NCBI GenBank assembly: GCA_018139225.1
Contig: JAGSNX010000005.1
Span: 186,001 to 250,000, forward strand
From: Microvirga sp. SRT01
Lineage (GTDB): Bacteria; Pseudomonadota; Alphaproteobacteria; Sphingomonadales; Sphingomonadaceae
Reading direction: 5' to 3'
DNA length: 64,000 nt
A model generated the notes under the pieces. The model was not told the origin of the DNA, ran no database searches, and saw nothing but the letters and a program-made list of their open reading frames with translations. Positions 43,229-52,827 of the stretch are shown piece after piece. Both the position numbers and the translations under genes were made by a program. Position 1 is the first letter of the stretch; each line of letters begins with the position of its first letter.

Positions 43229-43646
43229 GCGGGCGTTGCGCGCCGAAATCCGGTCGCGCCGGCTTTGGCAAGTTCGAGAGGCCGCTCCGGGTGCAAGCGA
43301 ACTTCAGGTTGCTTTTTACCTCCGCGCGCCGACGGTAGTCAGTGACTGGCCCGGCTAACTCCGCCCTGGATACGTCGCCCCGGCTTGCGTCGGGGTCTTC
43401 TACGGCGGGGTCCTGATGACATCCCCGTGGACCGTTCGTGCTGAGCCTGTCGAAGCACCGATGAGGCGCATGCCCTTCGACAGGCTCAGGCGAACGGAGC
43501 GGTGGGTTCAACGTCATGTCATCGCGTGCGACCGTCTCAATGCACACGATTGCCACACCGCCATTCGACGTCGACCGGTTCGGCTTGCGCCGACCCGCCG
43601 GCCGTGCCGGTGGTGGCGGCGCGGCAAGGCCGCGCTGCCGCCATCG
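43229..43646. other. Intergenic DNA with a REP-like palindrome
   Basis: 418 bases with no gene seen. The main content is the inverted repeat at 43432-43497. Confidence 0.5.
43432..43497. repeat. REP-like inverted repeat
   Basis: CCGTTCGTGCTGAGCCTGTC (arm 43432-43455) and its near complement ending GCTCAGGCGAACGG (43475-43497) flank about 19 bases. Sequences of this kind (CTTCGACAGGCTCAG) are abundant in sphingomonad intergenic DNA. Confidence 0.75.
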
Positions 43647-44369
43647 TCAGTACATATGCTGGCCGCCGTTGATGCTCAGCGTCGATCCGGTGACGAAGCC
43701 GCCGTCCTCCGAGCACAGGAAGGCCACACCGCGTGCGATTTCGTGTGCCTGGCCCAGGCGACCAACCGGGATTTTGGCGACGATCTTTTCCAGCACCTCG
43801 GGCGGAACCGCGGCGACCATGTCGGTGTCGATATAGCCCGGTGCGATCGCGTTGACCGTCACACCGGCGCGCGCGCCTTCCTGCGCCAGCGCCTTGGTGA
43901 AGCCGTGGATGCCGGACTTGGCGGCGGCGTAGTTGACCTGACCGTACTGGCCGGCCTGTCCATTGATCGAGCCGATGTTGACGATGCGACCCCATTTGCG
44001 GTCGCGCATGCCGGGGAAGACGGCCTTGGCCATGTTGAAGCAACCGCCCAAATTGGTGTCGATCACTTCCTTCCACGCCTGATAGGTCATCTTCAGGATC
44101 GTGCCGTCGCGGGTGATGCCGGCATTGTTGACCACCACGTCGACCGGACCGAGATCGGATGCGACCTTCGCGCAACCCTCCTGACAGGCGTCATAGTCGG
44201 ACACGTCCCACTTGTAGGCAGGGATGCCGGTCCGTTCAGTGAATTCGGCCGCGCGCTGTTCGTTGCCCGCATAGTTCGCGGCGACCGTGAAGCCAGCTTC
44301 CTTCAGCGCAAGGCTGATCGCCTCGCCGATGCCGCGCGTTCCGCCCGTGACGATCGCCACTCGTGCCAT
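43647..44369 (-). CDS. phbB: Acetoacetyl-CoA reductase
   Basis: A 240-aa SDR enzyme that makes (R)-3-hydroxybutyryl-CoA for polyhydroxybutyrate. It has the TGGTRGIG cofactor motif, NNAGITRDGTILKMT and the catalytic Ser-Tyr-Lys set (NIGSINGQAGQ, YAAAKSG). The ending STLSINGGQHMY is characteristic of PhbB rather than FabG. GGGAGAGG precedes the ATG. It is the last gene of a minus-strand run with hemH 30 bases upstream. No polyhydroxybutyrate synthase is in the window. Confidence 0.92.
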   Translation of the reverse strand: MARVAIVTGGTRGIGEAISLALKEAGFTVAANYAGNEQRAAEFTERTGIPAYKWDVSDYDACQEGCAKVASDLGPVDVVVNNAGITRDGTILKMTYQAWKEVIDTNLGGCFNMAKAVFPGMRDRKWGRIVNIGSINGQAGQYGQVNYAAAKSGIHGFTKALAQEGARAGVTVNAIAPGYIDTDMVAAVPPEVLEKIVAKIPVGRLGQAHEIARGVAFLCSEDGGFVTGSTLSINGGQHMY

Positions 44370-44399
44370 TCAACCTCTCCCGTTCTGGTTGTACCGACG

Positions 44400-45419
44400 C
44401 TAGGGCAGGCGCACCCAGCCTTCAAGTTCCCGCGAGACGATGTTGCGCAACATTTCGATGCTCACATCCTCGTCGTTCAGGCACGGGAGATAGGCGAAAT
44501 GGGTGCCGCCCGCCTCTTCGAACGACTCGCGGCCGCGGATCGCCAGTTCCTCCAGCGTCTCCAGACAGTCGGCCGAAAAGCCGGGTGCGACGACCGCGAC
44601 CTTGCGCGTACCGGCCTTCGCGAGCGCCACCAGCGTCTCGTCGGTCGCCGGCCCCAGCCACTTGGCCGGTCCGAAACGGGACTGGAACGCGATCGTCACC
44701 GGCCGACCGAGCGCATCCGCCAGCAGGCGGGCCGTCTTCTGGCAGTGGCAGTGATAGGGGTCGCCCAGCGCCAGCGTCCGCTTCGGCATGCCGTGGAAGC
44801 TCGCGATCAGCGTTTCGGGCTCGAAGTCGAGCCGCGCCAGCGACTCCGCGATCGAGGTCTTCAGCGCGCCGATATAGAGAGGATCGTCGTGATAGGGCGG
44901 CAGCGTGCGGATCGCCGGTTGCCAGCGCATCGTCGCCAGATGCGCGAACGCCTTGTCGTTGGCGGTCGCAGTCGTCGCCGCGCAATATTGCGGATAGAGC
45001 GGCGCGAGCAGGATACGCTCGCACCCGGCATCCTTCATCGCCTGCAACCGCTCGGCGATGGCCGGATTGCCGTACCGCATCGCCCAGTCGACCAGCACGC
45101 CCGGCCCGAATGCATCCTTCAGGCGCGCCGCCTGAGCACGCGTGAACGCGGCGAGCGGGGAGCCGTCCTCGCGCCAGACCTGCTGATAGGCGTGCGCAGA
45201 TTTCTTTGGCCGCGTATTCAGGATGATGCCGCGCAGGATCGGCTGCCACGCGATCGCTGGAATCTCCACGACGCGGCGATCCGACAGGAATTCGCCGAGG
45301 TAGCGCTTCACCGACTTGGCGTCCGCCCCGTCGGGCGTCCCGAGGTTCATCAGCAGCACGCCGATGCGCGGCTTCGCGATGGGCGGATGATCGGCGGGCG
45401 CGTGGACGGGAGGGTTCAT
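44400..45419 (-). CDS. hemH: Ferrochelatase
   Basis: A 339-aa enzyme that inserts iron into protoporphyrin in the last step of haem synthesis. Signatures are GVLLMNLGTPDGADAKSVKR, LLAPLYPQYCAATT, the catalytic histidine in IASFHGMPKRTL, YHCHCQKTARLL and APGFSADCLETLEEL with the conserved glutamate. ATG 45419 lies two bases after the stop of the upstream gene, so translation is probably coupled. The length is normal for the family. Confidence 0.95.
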   Translation of the reverse strand: MNPPVHAPADHPPIAKPRIGVLLMNLGTPDGADAKSVKRYLGEFLSDRRVVEIPAIAWQPILRGIILNTRPKKSAHAYQQVWREDGSPLAAFTRAQAARLKDAFGPGVLVDWAMRYGNPAIAERLQAMKDAGCERILLAPLYPQYCAATTATANDKAFAHLATMRWQPAIRTLPPYHDDPLYIGALKTSIAESLARLDFEPETLIASFHGMPKRTLALGDPYHCHCQKTARLLADALGRPVTIAFQSRFGPAKWLGPATDETLVALAKAGTRKVAVVAPGFSADCLETLEELAIRGRESFEEAGGTHFAYLPCLNDEDVSIEMLRNIVSRELEGWVRLP

Positions 45420-45421
45420 GC

Positions 45422-47605
45422 TCAGGCTCTTAGCGGCAAGCGGCGGATGCGATAGCCCGTCGCGGCATGCAGCGCGTTGGCGATGGCCGGCGCGACGGGT
45501 GGAATGGCGAGTTCGGACACGCCGCCGGGCGCTTCGCCGGAGCGGATCAGCTCCACCGTGATGTCCGGTGTATCGGCCAGTCGCGGCAGCCAGAACCCGT
45601 CGAAGCCGCGCGCCGTCGCGAGATTGCGGTCGAAACCGGTCGCCCCGCCCAATGCCTGTGCGAGGCCGACGATCAGCCCGCCCTCGACCTGTTGACGGAC
45701 GATGTCGGGATTGACCATCCGCCCGCAATCGACCGCCGCCACCAGCCGGTCGACCACCGGGCGGCCGTCGTCCCCCCTATGTGCCTCCGCCATGACGGCG
45801 ACATAGCTGCCGCGAAACGCGTGCGCGGCGATTCCCTGCCCGCTGCCCTGCACGCCGCCCTCCCACCCGCCGAGGGAGGCGGCGGTCGACAGGCAGCGCG
45901 CCAGACGCGGCTCGCCGCCCAGCATCCCGATGCGAAAGGATACCGGTTCGGACCGGCCCGCATGCGCGAGTTCGTCGAGGAAGCATTCGGTGAAGAAGCA
46001 GGTCAGCCCATGCGCGCCGCCGCGGAAGTGACCGGTCGGGATGCCGATGTGGGCGGGGTGGTGATCGATGGCGACCACCGGCAGCCGATAGGGTGGCAAC
46101 GCGCCGCCGACCGCATAGGCGTCCGCCCCGTTCGTCGCCTGTGCGATCCGCGTACCGAGCCCAGGGACGAGACGCCGGGCGAGTTCGACACCGGTCGGGG
46201 GCGCGGCGATCTTCGCCTGCCAGCCGAGGATCGCACCGCCCGCGCCGAGCCGCGCCGCCATCCGCGCGACCGCGGGCGGGCGGTATTCGTCGTGCAGCAT
46301 CGCCTCGCCACGCGACCAGGTCAGGCTGACGGGGCGACCGATCTTCACCGCGAGGACGGCGGCCTGTTCGGCGCATTGCGTATCCAGCCCCTGCCCCACC
46401 GACCCGCCGATCTGCATCGGGTGAACTAGCACCGCCTCCTCCGCCAACCCGGCGGCGCGCGCCGCGGCGGCACGGGCGACGCCGGGGGCTTGCGTCGGCA
46501 GCCACATCTCCAGCCGGCCATTGTCGTAGTGTGCGGTGGCGGCGGGCGTCTCGATCGCGGCGTGAACGCCTGCTGCGGCACGGTAGGTGGCGGTGAACAG
46601 CACCGCGCCCCTGAACACCGCGGACAGGTCTCCGGTCGCGGCCAACCGGTGGCCGTTCCCGTCGAGGGCGGTATCGAGCGCGCGGGCGATCGACGCGTCG
46701 TCGATCCGCGGGCCGTGCGTCTCGAACCGGGCGCCGAGCGCCTCCAGCCCCTGGCTTGCGGCCCACCACGTCGTCGCCACGGTGGCAACCCAACGCTGCG
46801 TCTCCACCACCGACAGCACCCCGCGCACGCGGTCGGCGGCGGCGCGGTCGACCTTCACCAGCCGGCTGTCGCCCAGCGGTCCCTGACGAATGGCAGCGTG
46901 GACCATGTCGGGAAGCCGGATATCCCCCGCGAAGTTGACCGAGCCGTCGACCTTGGCCGGGGCATCGAGCCGGGGCAGGTCCTGCCCCATCAGCTTGCCC
47001 GCCCCCTGCACCCCGATCGGCAACGGATCGGGCGGGGTCAGCTTCGCCGCGGCGGCAGCGAGTTCGGCGAAGCGCAGGCGCTGCCGGCCAAGAACGACGA
47101 AGCCGGCCGCGGTGCTGCACGCGCGCCAGTCCGCGTCCCAGCGCCGGGCGGCGGCCATGCACAGCAGCGCGCGGGCGGTCGCGGCGGCATCGCGCGCAGG
47201 GTCCTCGAAGCGGCGGATCGCGCTGGAGGCGGCGGTGAGCATCGGTGCGGGGTTCGCGGCGGTGACGCCGGTCGGCATCCCCTCCAGCAGGTCGTCCAGC
47301 CCCAGCGCGTTGGCGTAGAGCGGGCTGAGCGGTGCGGCCTCCACCGCCACGGTGCGCCAGTCCGCGCCGAGTTCGTCGGCGACGATCTGCGGCAGCGTGG
47401 TCCAGATGCCCTGCCCGTGTTCGGCTTGCGGCACGGCAACGGTGATATGGCCGTCCTCGCCGATCTTCAGATACGCACCGAACGGCGTCTCGCCAGCACT
47501 GGCGACCAGCGTCGGCGGATAATCGCGCGGCCACAGATTCCACGCGACGATCAGGCCGGTGCCGATGCCGCCGGCGACCAGGAGCTGGCGGCGGTCTATC
47601 GGCAT
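45422..47605 (-). CDS. Molybdopterin-binding oxidoreductase subunit (IorB-like, xanthine dehydrogenase family)
   Basis: A 727-aa large subunit that binds the molybdenum cofactor. A twin-arginine-like leader (IDRRQLLVAGG) suggests export. Signatures are VAVPQAEHGQGIWTTLPQIV, DLPRLDAPAKVDGSVNFAGD, HPMQIGGSVGQGLDTQCAEQ, GHFRGGAHGLTCFFTECFLDE and PVVDRLVAAVDCGRMVNPD. Relatives oxidise aldehydes or N-heterocycles together with a small 2Fe-2S subunit (IorA), which is not encoded nearby. The start is weakly supported. hemH follows directly. Confidence 0.87.
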   Translation of the reverse strand: MPIDRRQLLVAGGIGTGLIVAWNLWPRDYPPTLVASAGETPFGAYLKIGEDGHITVAVPQAEHGQGIWTTLPQIVADELGADWRTVAVEAAPLSPLYANALGLDDLLEGMPTGVTAANPAPMLTAASSAIRRFEDPARDAAATARALLCMAAARRWDADWRACSTAAGFVVLGRQRLRFAELAAAAAKLTPPDPLPIGVQGAGKLMGQDLPRLDAPAKVDGSVNFAGDIRLPDMVHAAIRQGPLGDSRLVKVDRAAADRVRGVLSVVETQRWVATVATTWWAASQGLEALGARFETHGPRIDDASIARALDTALDGNGHRLAATGDLSAVFRGAVLFTATYRAAAGVHAAIETPAATAHYDNGRLEMWLPTQAPGVARAAAARAAGLAEEAVLVHPMQIGGSVGQGLDTQCAEQAAVLAVKIGRPVSLTWSRGEAMLHDEYRPPAVARMAARLGAGGAILGWQAKIAAPPTGVELARRLVPGLGTRIAQATNGADAYAVGGALPPYRLPVVAIDHHPAHIGIPTGHFRGGAHGLTCFFTECFLDELAHAGRSEPVSFRIGMLGGEPRLARCLSTAASLGGWEGGVQGSGQGIAAHAFRGSYVAVMAEAHRGDDGRPVVDRLVAAVDCGRMVNPDIVRQQVEGGLIVGLAQALGGATGFDRNLATARGFDGFWLPRLADTPDITVELIRSGEAPGGVSELAIPPVAPAIANALHAATGYRIRRLPLRA

Positions 47606-47680
47606 GGGGTCGCGGGCGAGGTCATCGGATGGAGTTAGCGGGTTTTCGGGCGCGGCTTAAGTGTTTGCTGCGCCAACTTC

Positions 47681-47796
47681 ACTCCTCCCCTGCAAGGGGA
47701 GGTGGCAGGGCGCAGCCCTGACGGAGGGGTGTGCCGCTATCGAGAGGGGTGTCACCCTCCGTCGCTTCGCGCCACCTCCCCTTGCGGGGGAGGAGT
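47681..47796. repeat. Paired REP-like inverted repeat
   Basis: ACTCCTCCCCTGCAAGGGGA (arm 47681-47706) is nearly the reverse complement of 47771-47796. Each arm also folds on itself (CCCC-TGCAA-GGGG). It is a common sphingomonad intergenic element and ends two bases before the acyl-CoA synthetase stop. Confidence 0.75.
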
Positions 47797-47797
47797 G

Positions 47798-49486
47798 TCA
47801 CCCCGCCTCCGCCGCCGCGAGGGCGCGGTAGTGGGTTTTGAGGGTGACCTTGTCGATCTTCTCGGTGCCCAGCCGCGGCAGGGGGCCGGCGGCGTACCAG
47901 ATGCGGGCGGGAATCTTGAACGCCGCGAGGTGCTCGGCGAGGAACTTCGTCAGATCGTCCGGCTCCAGCCCTTCGTCGGCATAGACGACCGCGGCGGGGA
48001 CTTCGCCGAGACGCGCATCGGGGAGGCCGAACACCGCCGCCTCGTGCACGGCGGGATGGGCGTAGAGCGCCGCCTCGACCTCCTGACAGCTGATATTCTC
48101 ACCACCGCGGATGATGATGTCCTTCTTGCGGTCGACGATGAACAGGTATCCGTCCTCGTCGAGATAGCCGATGTCGCCCGACCGGAAGAACCCGTCCTGC
48201 GTATAGGCCGCCGCGGTCGCCACCGGGTCGCGCCAATATTCGCGGAAATTGGCGATCGAGCGGATTCCGATCTCGCCGCGCTCGCCCTGCGGCAGATGGT
48301 GGCCGGCATCGTCGAGGATCGCAAGTTCGACCAAAGGTGGCGAGGCACGACCGGCGGAGGCGGGCTTGGCGACATAGTTCGACCGCCAGTTGCCGGTACC
48401 GACGGCGTTGGTTTCGGTCAGGCCGAAGCCGATCAGCGGCGCGGGTCCACCCAGCTCCTCGTCCATGCGGCGGACATGCTCCTCCGGGCGCGGCGCACCA
48501 CCGGCGGCGAAGTCGGAGACGGTCGACAGGTCGTAGTCCGCACGGTCCGGGTGGTTGAGAATCTCGTAGCTCATCAGCGGCACGCCGACGAAATAGCTGA
48601 CCTTTTCCTGCTGAATCAGGCGCATCGCCTCGGTCGCGTCCCAGCGCGGCATGATGACCAGCCGGCGGCCGATCGCGAAGCTCTGGAGGAAACAGGGGAC
48701 TTCCCCCGTGACGTGGAACAGCGGCAGCGTCAGCAGCGTGACATGCTGCGCGGGCGGTGCCTTGCCGTCCTGCGTCGACAGGCCGAGCATGACGACGGCG
48801 GAGGCGAGGAAGTTGAAGGTCCCCTGCACCACCGCGCGGTGATCGGACAGCGCGCCCTTCGACCGGCCGGTCGAGCCGGAGGTGAACAGGATCGTCGCGG
48901 CGTCGTCCGGCAGCAGATCGGGCAACTCGCCCTCCGCACCCCCGAGCAGCGGCGCGATCGCCTGCGGCAGCGGCAGCGTGTCGTCGAGCACGACGACGGA
49001 TGTGGTCAGGCCCTGGATCGCGGCGAGGCGCTTGGCGCGCGGCGGATCGGCGAGGATCAGGGCGCAGTCGACGTCGCGGATCGCGACCGCCAGCTCGTCC
49101 GCCTGCCACCAGCCGTTGAGCAACGTCGCGACGCCGCCCGCCATGACGATGCCCATGTAGCTGACGATCCACGACGGCGAGTTGCGCGCGGCGATGCCGA
49201 CCCGGTCGCCCTTGGCGATGCCGCGCCCGGTCAGCGCCTTCGCGACCGATACCGCCGTCTGGAACACCTGCCCGAAGGTCAGCCGCTCCTCGCCCGCGAC
49301 GATGAAACAGGCGTCGCGGTGCTGTTCGCAGAAATGCGCGAAATAGGCGGCGAGCGTGGGCGGGGCGGCGGCGATCACCGGCAATTGCGTGCCCCAGCGT
49401 TCGACCGAGGCCAGCGGCATCATGCCGCCTTCGCCCGTGATCGCCGCGAGCATGCCGTCCATCCGGCCATCCAGCTCCGTCCGCAT
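47798..49486 (-). CDS. AMP-binding acyl-CoA synthetase
   Basis: 562 aa from ATG 49486 ([15 protein letters not shown]), with GGAGAG just upstream; an earlier GTG at 49498 lies across that ribosome-binding site. The ATP motif [67 protein letters not shown] and the C-terminal lysine in [11 protein letters not shown] are all present. It activates a carboxylic acid as an acyl-adenylate and then a CoA ester; the chain length is not clear. Cytosolic or membrane-associated. Confidence 0.92.
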   Translation of the reverse strand: MRTELDGRMDGMLAAITGEGGMMPLASVERWGTQLPVIAAAPPTLAAYFAHFCEQHRDACFIVAGEERLTFGQVFQTAVSVAKALTGRGIAKGDRVGIAARNSPSWIVSYMGIVMAGGVATLLNGWWQADELAVAIRDVDCALILADPPRAKRLAAIQGLTTSVVVLDDTLPLPQAIAPLLGGAEGELPDLLPDDAATILFTSGSTGRSKGALSDHRAVVQGTFNFLASAVVMLGLSTQDGKAPPAQHVTLLTLPLFHVTGEVPCFLQSFAIGRRLVIMPRWDATEAMRLIQQEKVSYFVGVPLMSYEILNHPDRADYDLSTVSDFAAGGAPRPEEHVRRMDEELGGPAPLIGFGLTETNAVGTGNWRSNYVAKPASAGRASPPLVELAILDDAGHHLPQGERGEIGIRSIANFREYWRDPVATAAAYTQDGFFRSGDIGYLDEDGYLFIVDRKKDIIIRGGENISCQEVEAALYAHPAVHEAAVFGLPDARLGEVPAAVVYADEGLEPDDLTKFLAEHLAAFKIPARIWYAAGPLPRLGTEKIDKVTLKTHYRALAAAEAG

Positions 49487-49551
49487 CGCTCTCTCCACTT
49501 GGTCTTGTCGTTTCCGACCTTTATGCAGGCCCGATCCAAGAGGGGGAAGCC

Positions 49552-50436
49552 TTGATCCTGCCCATTCTCGCCGCGGCCGTCGGCGATCATATCCGTTTCG
49601 AATCGTTGGGGCTTCACCCCGATGTCTTCTCGATCGGGTTCTTCACGCTGCGCTGGTACAGCCTGGCCTATATCGCCGGCATCCTGATCGGGTGGTGGTA
49701 CCTGCTGAAGCTGCTCGCGCAGCCCGGCGCGCCGATGGCGCGGCGGCATGCCGACGATCTCGTCTTCTACGCGACGCTGGGCATCATCCTGGGCGGGCGG
49801 ATCGGCTACGTGATCTTCTACGCGCCGGAGATGTTCCTGCACCCGCTGCGCATCGTGCGGTTGTGGGATGGCGGCATGTCGTTCCACGGCGGCGTGCTGG
49901 GCACGTCGCTGGGGATCATCCTGTTCGCGCGCAAGCACAAGCTCGACTGGCTGCGCATCCACGATTACGTCGCGTGCGTGGTGCCGTTCGGCCTGTTCTT
50001 CGGGCGGCTGGCGAACTTCGTGAACGGCGAATTGTGGGGCAAGCCCGCCGACGTGCCGTGGGCGATCATCTTCCCGCACACGGTCCCCTATCCGATGCTC
50101 GACCCGGCCCGGCACCCGAGCCAGTTGTACGAGGCCGCGCTGGAGGGCGTGCTGCTGTTCGCGCTGCTCGCCTATGCGTTCTGGCGGACCAGGGCGCGCT
50201 ATTATCCGGGGCGGCTCGTGGGGCTGTTCCTGGTCGGATACGGCATCGCGCGGTTCACGGTGGAGTTCTTCCGCGAGCCCGACCGGCAACTGGTCGCGTT
50301 CGCGGAGGCGACCGGCCTGCACATGGGTCAGTGGCTGTGCGTGCCGATGATCGCGGGCGGCGTGTATCTGGTCATGACATCGACGAAGCGGCGGACGCGG
50401 GTCGAGCCGATCGCCGGCGTCGAGAGCGTGGCCTGA
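49552..50436 (+). CDS. lgt: Prolipoprotein diacylglyceryl transferase
   Basis: A 294-aa inner-membrane enzyme with about seven hydrophobic segments that attaches diacylglycerol to lipobox cysteines. Motifs are [30 protein letters not shown] and the family signature [15 protein letters not shown]. The TTG start has GGGGG upstream. It is divergent from the synthetase gene and heads the operon lgt - methyltransferase - acetyltransferase - pgeF, a common alphaproteobacterial order. Confidence 0.96.
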   Translation: MILPILAAAVGDHIRFESLGLHPDVFSIGFFTLRWYSLAYIAGILIGWWYLLKLLAQPGAPMARRHADDLVFYATLGIILGGRIGYVIFYAPEMFLHPLRIVRLWDGGMSFHGGVLGTSLGIILFARKHKLDWLRIHDYVACVVPFGLFFGRLANFVNGELWGKPADVPWAIIFPHTVPYPMLDPARHPSQLYEAALEGVLLFALLAYAFWRTRARYYPGRLVGLFLVGYGIARFTVEFFREPDRQLVAFAEATGLHMGQWLCVPMIAGGVYLVMTSTKRRTRVEPIAGVESVA

Positions 50437-50439
50437 CGC

Positions 50440-51486
50440 GTGAGCGAGGACGCCCTGCCCGAACGGCTGGCGCGCGCGATCGCGCTGGCGGGACCGATCC
50501 CGGTGTCGCAGTACATGGCCGCCGCCAACGGGCATTATTACGCGACACGCGACCCGCTCGGCACGGACGGCGATTTCGTCACCGCGCCCGAAATCAGCCA
50601 GATGTTCGGCGAACTGGTCGGGCTGTGGGGCGCGGACCTGTGGGACCGCGCCGATCGACCCGCCGTGGCGTGGGTCGAGCTGGGACCGGGGCGCGGAACG
50701 TTGGCGGTGGATGCGACGCGGGCGATGGCGCGGGCCGGGCTGACGCCGGACGTGCATCTGGTCGAGACCAGTCCGGTGTTGCGGGCGATGCAGGCGGAGC
50801 GGCTGCCGAACGCGACCTGGCATGACGCGGTCGAGACGTTGCCGACCGACCGGCCGCTGATCGTCGTCGCCAACGAGTTCTTCGACGCGCTGCCGATCCG
50901 GCAACTGGTCAAGGGACCGGATGCGTGGCGCGAGCGGCTGGTCGCGTGTCAGGATATCCTGTTCCTGCCGATCGCGGGCAAGCCGGTGCCGGACGCCGTG
51001 ATCCCCGAACCGCTGCGCGCGTCGCCGGCGGGGTCGGTGCTGGAGGTGTCGCCCGCAGGCGTAGCGATCATCCGCACCCTGGCGGCGCGGATCGCCAAGC
51101 AGGGCGGTGCGCTGCTGGTCGTCGATTACGGGCACGAAGGGCCGGTACTGGGCGAGACGTTGCAGGCGGTGAAGCGGCACGGCTTCGCCAACCCGTATGA
51201 GAACCCCGGCGAACACGACCTGACCGCGCATGTCGACTTCACGACGCTGGCCGCCGCCGCGCAGGCGTCGGGAGCGGTCGCTTGGGGACCGGTCGAGCAG
51301 GCCGAATGGCTGGTGACGCTGGGTATCGACTCGCGCGCCGCCGCCCTTGCTCGCGCAACGCCCGATCAGGCGGAGCGGATCGCGGCGGACCGGATGCGGC
51401 TGGTCGGCGAGATGGGGCGGCTGTTCAAGGTGCTGGCGGTGACCGCGACGAACTGGCCGGTGCCGGCGGCGTTCGACAGAGGATGA
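50440..51486 (+). CDS. SAM-dependent methyltransferase of the MidA/NDUFAF7 family
   Basis: 348 aa from GTG 50440, three bases after the lgt stop. DGDFVTAPEISQMFGELVGLW, VELGPGRGTLAVDATRA and the hallmark VANEFFDALPIRQL place it in the family that methylates an arginine of a complex I subunit in mitochondria. In bacteria the role is less certain. YENPGEHDLTAHVDFTTL is also conserved. It is coupled with lgt and is one base from the acetyltransferase. Confidence 0.9.
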   Translation: MSEDALPERLARAIALAGPIPVSQYMAAANGHYYATRDPLGTDGDFVTAPEISQMFGELVGLWGADLWDRADRPAVAWVELGPGRGTLAVDATRAMARAGLTPDVHLVETSPVLRAMQAERLPNATWHDAVETLPTDRPLIVVANEFFDALPIRQLVKGPDAWRERLVACQDILFLPIAGKPVPDAVIPEPLRASPAGSVLEVSPAGVAIIRTLAARIAKQGGALLVVDYGHEGPVLGETLQAVKRHGFANPYENPGEHDLTAHVDFTTLAAAAQASGAVAWGPVEQAEWLVTLGIDSRAAALARATPDQAERIAADRMRLVGEMGRLFKVLAVTATNWPVPAAFDRG

Positions 51487-51487
51487 C

Positions 51488-51994
51488 ATGATCGAATATC
51501 GCGATGCCGTGACCGGCGATGCGGCGGCGTTGTCCACGCTGAGCCGACAGAGCTTCACCGACACGTTCGGCCATCTGTACCGTCCGGAAGATCTGGCCGC
51601 GTTCCTCGAAACCCTGTCGGAACAGGCCTGGGCAGCACAATTGAGTGATCCCGGTTTCCGCATCCGCATCGCCGAGGACGACGGCGTCGCCGCCGGCTTT
51701 GCCAAGCTGGGACCGCCGGCGCTGCCGGTGGAGCGACGCGGACCATCGGCGGAGTTGCGGCAGCTGTATGTGCTGGGGGCGTGGCACGGCACCGGCGTCG
51801 CCGCGACGCTGATGGACTGGGCGATCGAAACCTCGCGCGCGGAGGGTGCGCAGGACCTGTACCTGTCGGTGTTCATCGAGAACCACCGGGCGCGACGCTT
51901 CTACGAGAAGCGCGGGTTCGAGCGGGTCGGGACCTATACATTCATGGTCGGCGAGCAGGCGGACGAGGACGATCTGATGCGGCTGGCCCTGTGA
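51488..51994 (+). CDS. GNAT-family N-acetyltransferase
   Basis: A 168-aa protein. The acetyl-CoA-binding region is in LRQLYVLGAWHGTGVAATLM (the RxxGxG/A type loop); the LSVFIENHRARRFYEKRGFE segment is the GNAT motif B tail. It begins one base after the upstream stop and its TGA overlaps the pgeF GTG. The substrate is unknown. Confidence 0.85.
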   Translation: MIEYRDAVTGDAAALSTLSRQSFTDTFGHLYRPEDLAAFLETLSEQAWAAQLSDPGFRIRIAEDDGVAAGFAKLGPPALPVERRGPSAELRQLYVLGAWHGTGVAATLMDWAIETSRAEGAQDLYLSVFIENHRARRFYEKRGFERVGTYTFMVGEQADEDDLMRLAL

Positions 51995-52761
51995 ACGACC
52001 GCATGACGGGTGTGGACGTGATCCGGGCGCGGTCGCTGGACGGCGTGGCGCACGGGTTCCTCGGGCGGCGCGGCGGCGTGTCGGCGGGTATCCACGGCGG
52101 GCTGAACGTCGGGCTGGGGTCGGAGGACGATCCGGCGGCGGTGGCGGAGAATCGCGCGCGCGCCGTCGCGGCGGTGTTGCCGGGCGCGGCGCTGACCACC
52201 TGTTACCAGATCCACTCCGCCGACGCGGTCACCGTCACCGCGCCGCTCGGCGATATCCGGCCGCATGCGGATGCGCTGGTGACGAACCGGCCGGGGCTGC
52301 TGCTCGGCATCCTGACCGCGGACTGCGCACCGGTGCTGCTCGCCGACATCGAGGCTGGCGTCGTCGGGGCGGCGCATGCGGGATGGAAGGGCGCGATCGG
52401 CGGGGTCACCGACGCGACGATCGCCGCGATGCGCGCGCTGGGCGCGCAGCCGGAGCGGATCGTCGCGGCGATCGGCCCGTGCATCGCCCGGCGCAGCTAC
52501 GAGGTGGACGACGCCTTCCTGACGCGCTTCGCCGCCGCCGACCGGGCGAACGAGCGCTTCTTTTCGGAGGCGCGGCCGGGGCATTATCGCTTCGACCTGG
52601 AGGCGTATGTCGCCCATCGGCTGGCGCAGGCGGGGGTGACGCGGGTCGAGGCGCTGGGGCTGGACACCTATGCCGACGAGGCGCGCTTCTTCTCCTATCG
52701 GCGCGCGGCCCACCGCGGCGAGCCCTACTATGGGCGGCAGATCGCCCTTATCGGTTTGTAA
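51991..52761 (+). CDS. pgeF: Peptidoglycan editing factor (multicopper polyphenol oxidase-like fold)
   Basis: 256 aa from GTG 51991, overlapping the preceding stop (GTGA); ATG 52003 is an alternative. TTCYQIHSADAVTV, GILTADCAPVLLAD and GAAHAGWKGAIGGV carry the conserved histidines and cysteine of the DUF152/YfiH family. IGPCIARRSYEVDDAF and YADEARFFSYRR are also typical. Related proteins remove wrongly incorporated residues from peptidoglycan precursors. Last gene of the lgt operon. Confidence 0.92.
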   Translation: MNDRMTGVDVIRARSLDGVAHGFLGRRGGVSAGIHGGLNVGLGSEDDPAAVAENRARAVAAVLPGAALTTCYQIHSADAVTVTAPLGDIRPHADALVTNRPGLLLGILTADCAPVLLADIEAGVVGAAHAGWKGAIGGVTDATIAAMRALGAQPERIVAAIGPCIARRSYEVDDAFLTRFAAADRANERFFSEARPGHYRFDLEAYVAHRLAQAGVTRVEALGLDTYADEARFFSYRRAAHRGEPYYGRQIALIGL

Positions 52762-52827
52762 TTCGGGTTGAACTAGTTTCCCACGATACGGGTTGGCTGA
52801 TAGCATCCTTCGCAAAGGAGACGGATC

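Noticed and set aside
52762..52827. SAM-II riboswitch upstream of the cystathionine gamma-synthase-type gene
   Set aside because: The leader is only 66 bases and I could not place the conserved SAM-II pseudoknot elements; only a small ribosome-binding-site hairpin is visible.
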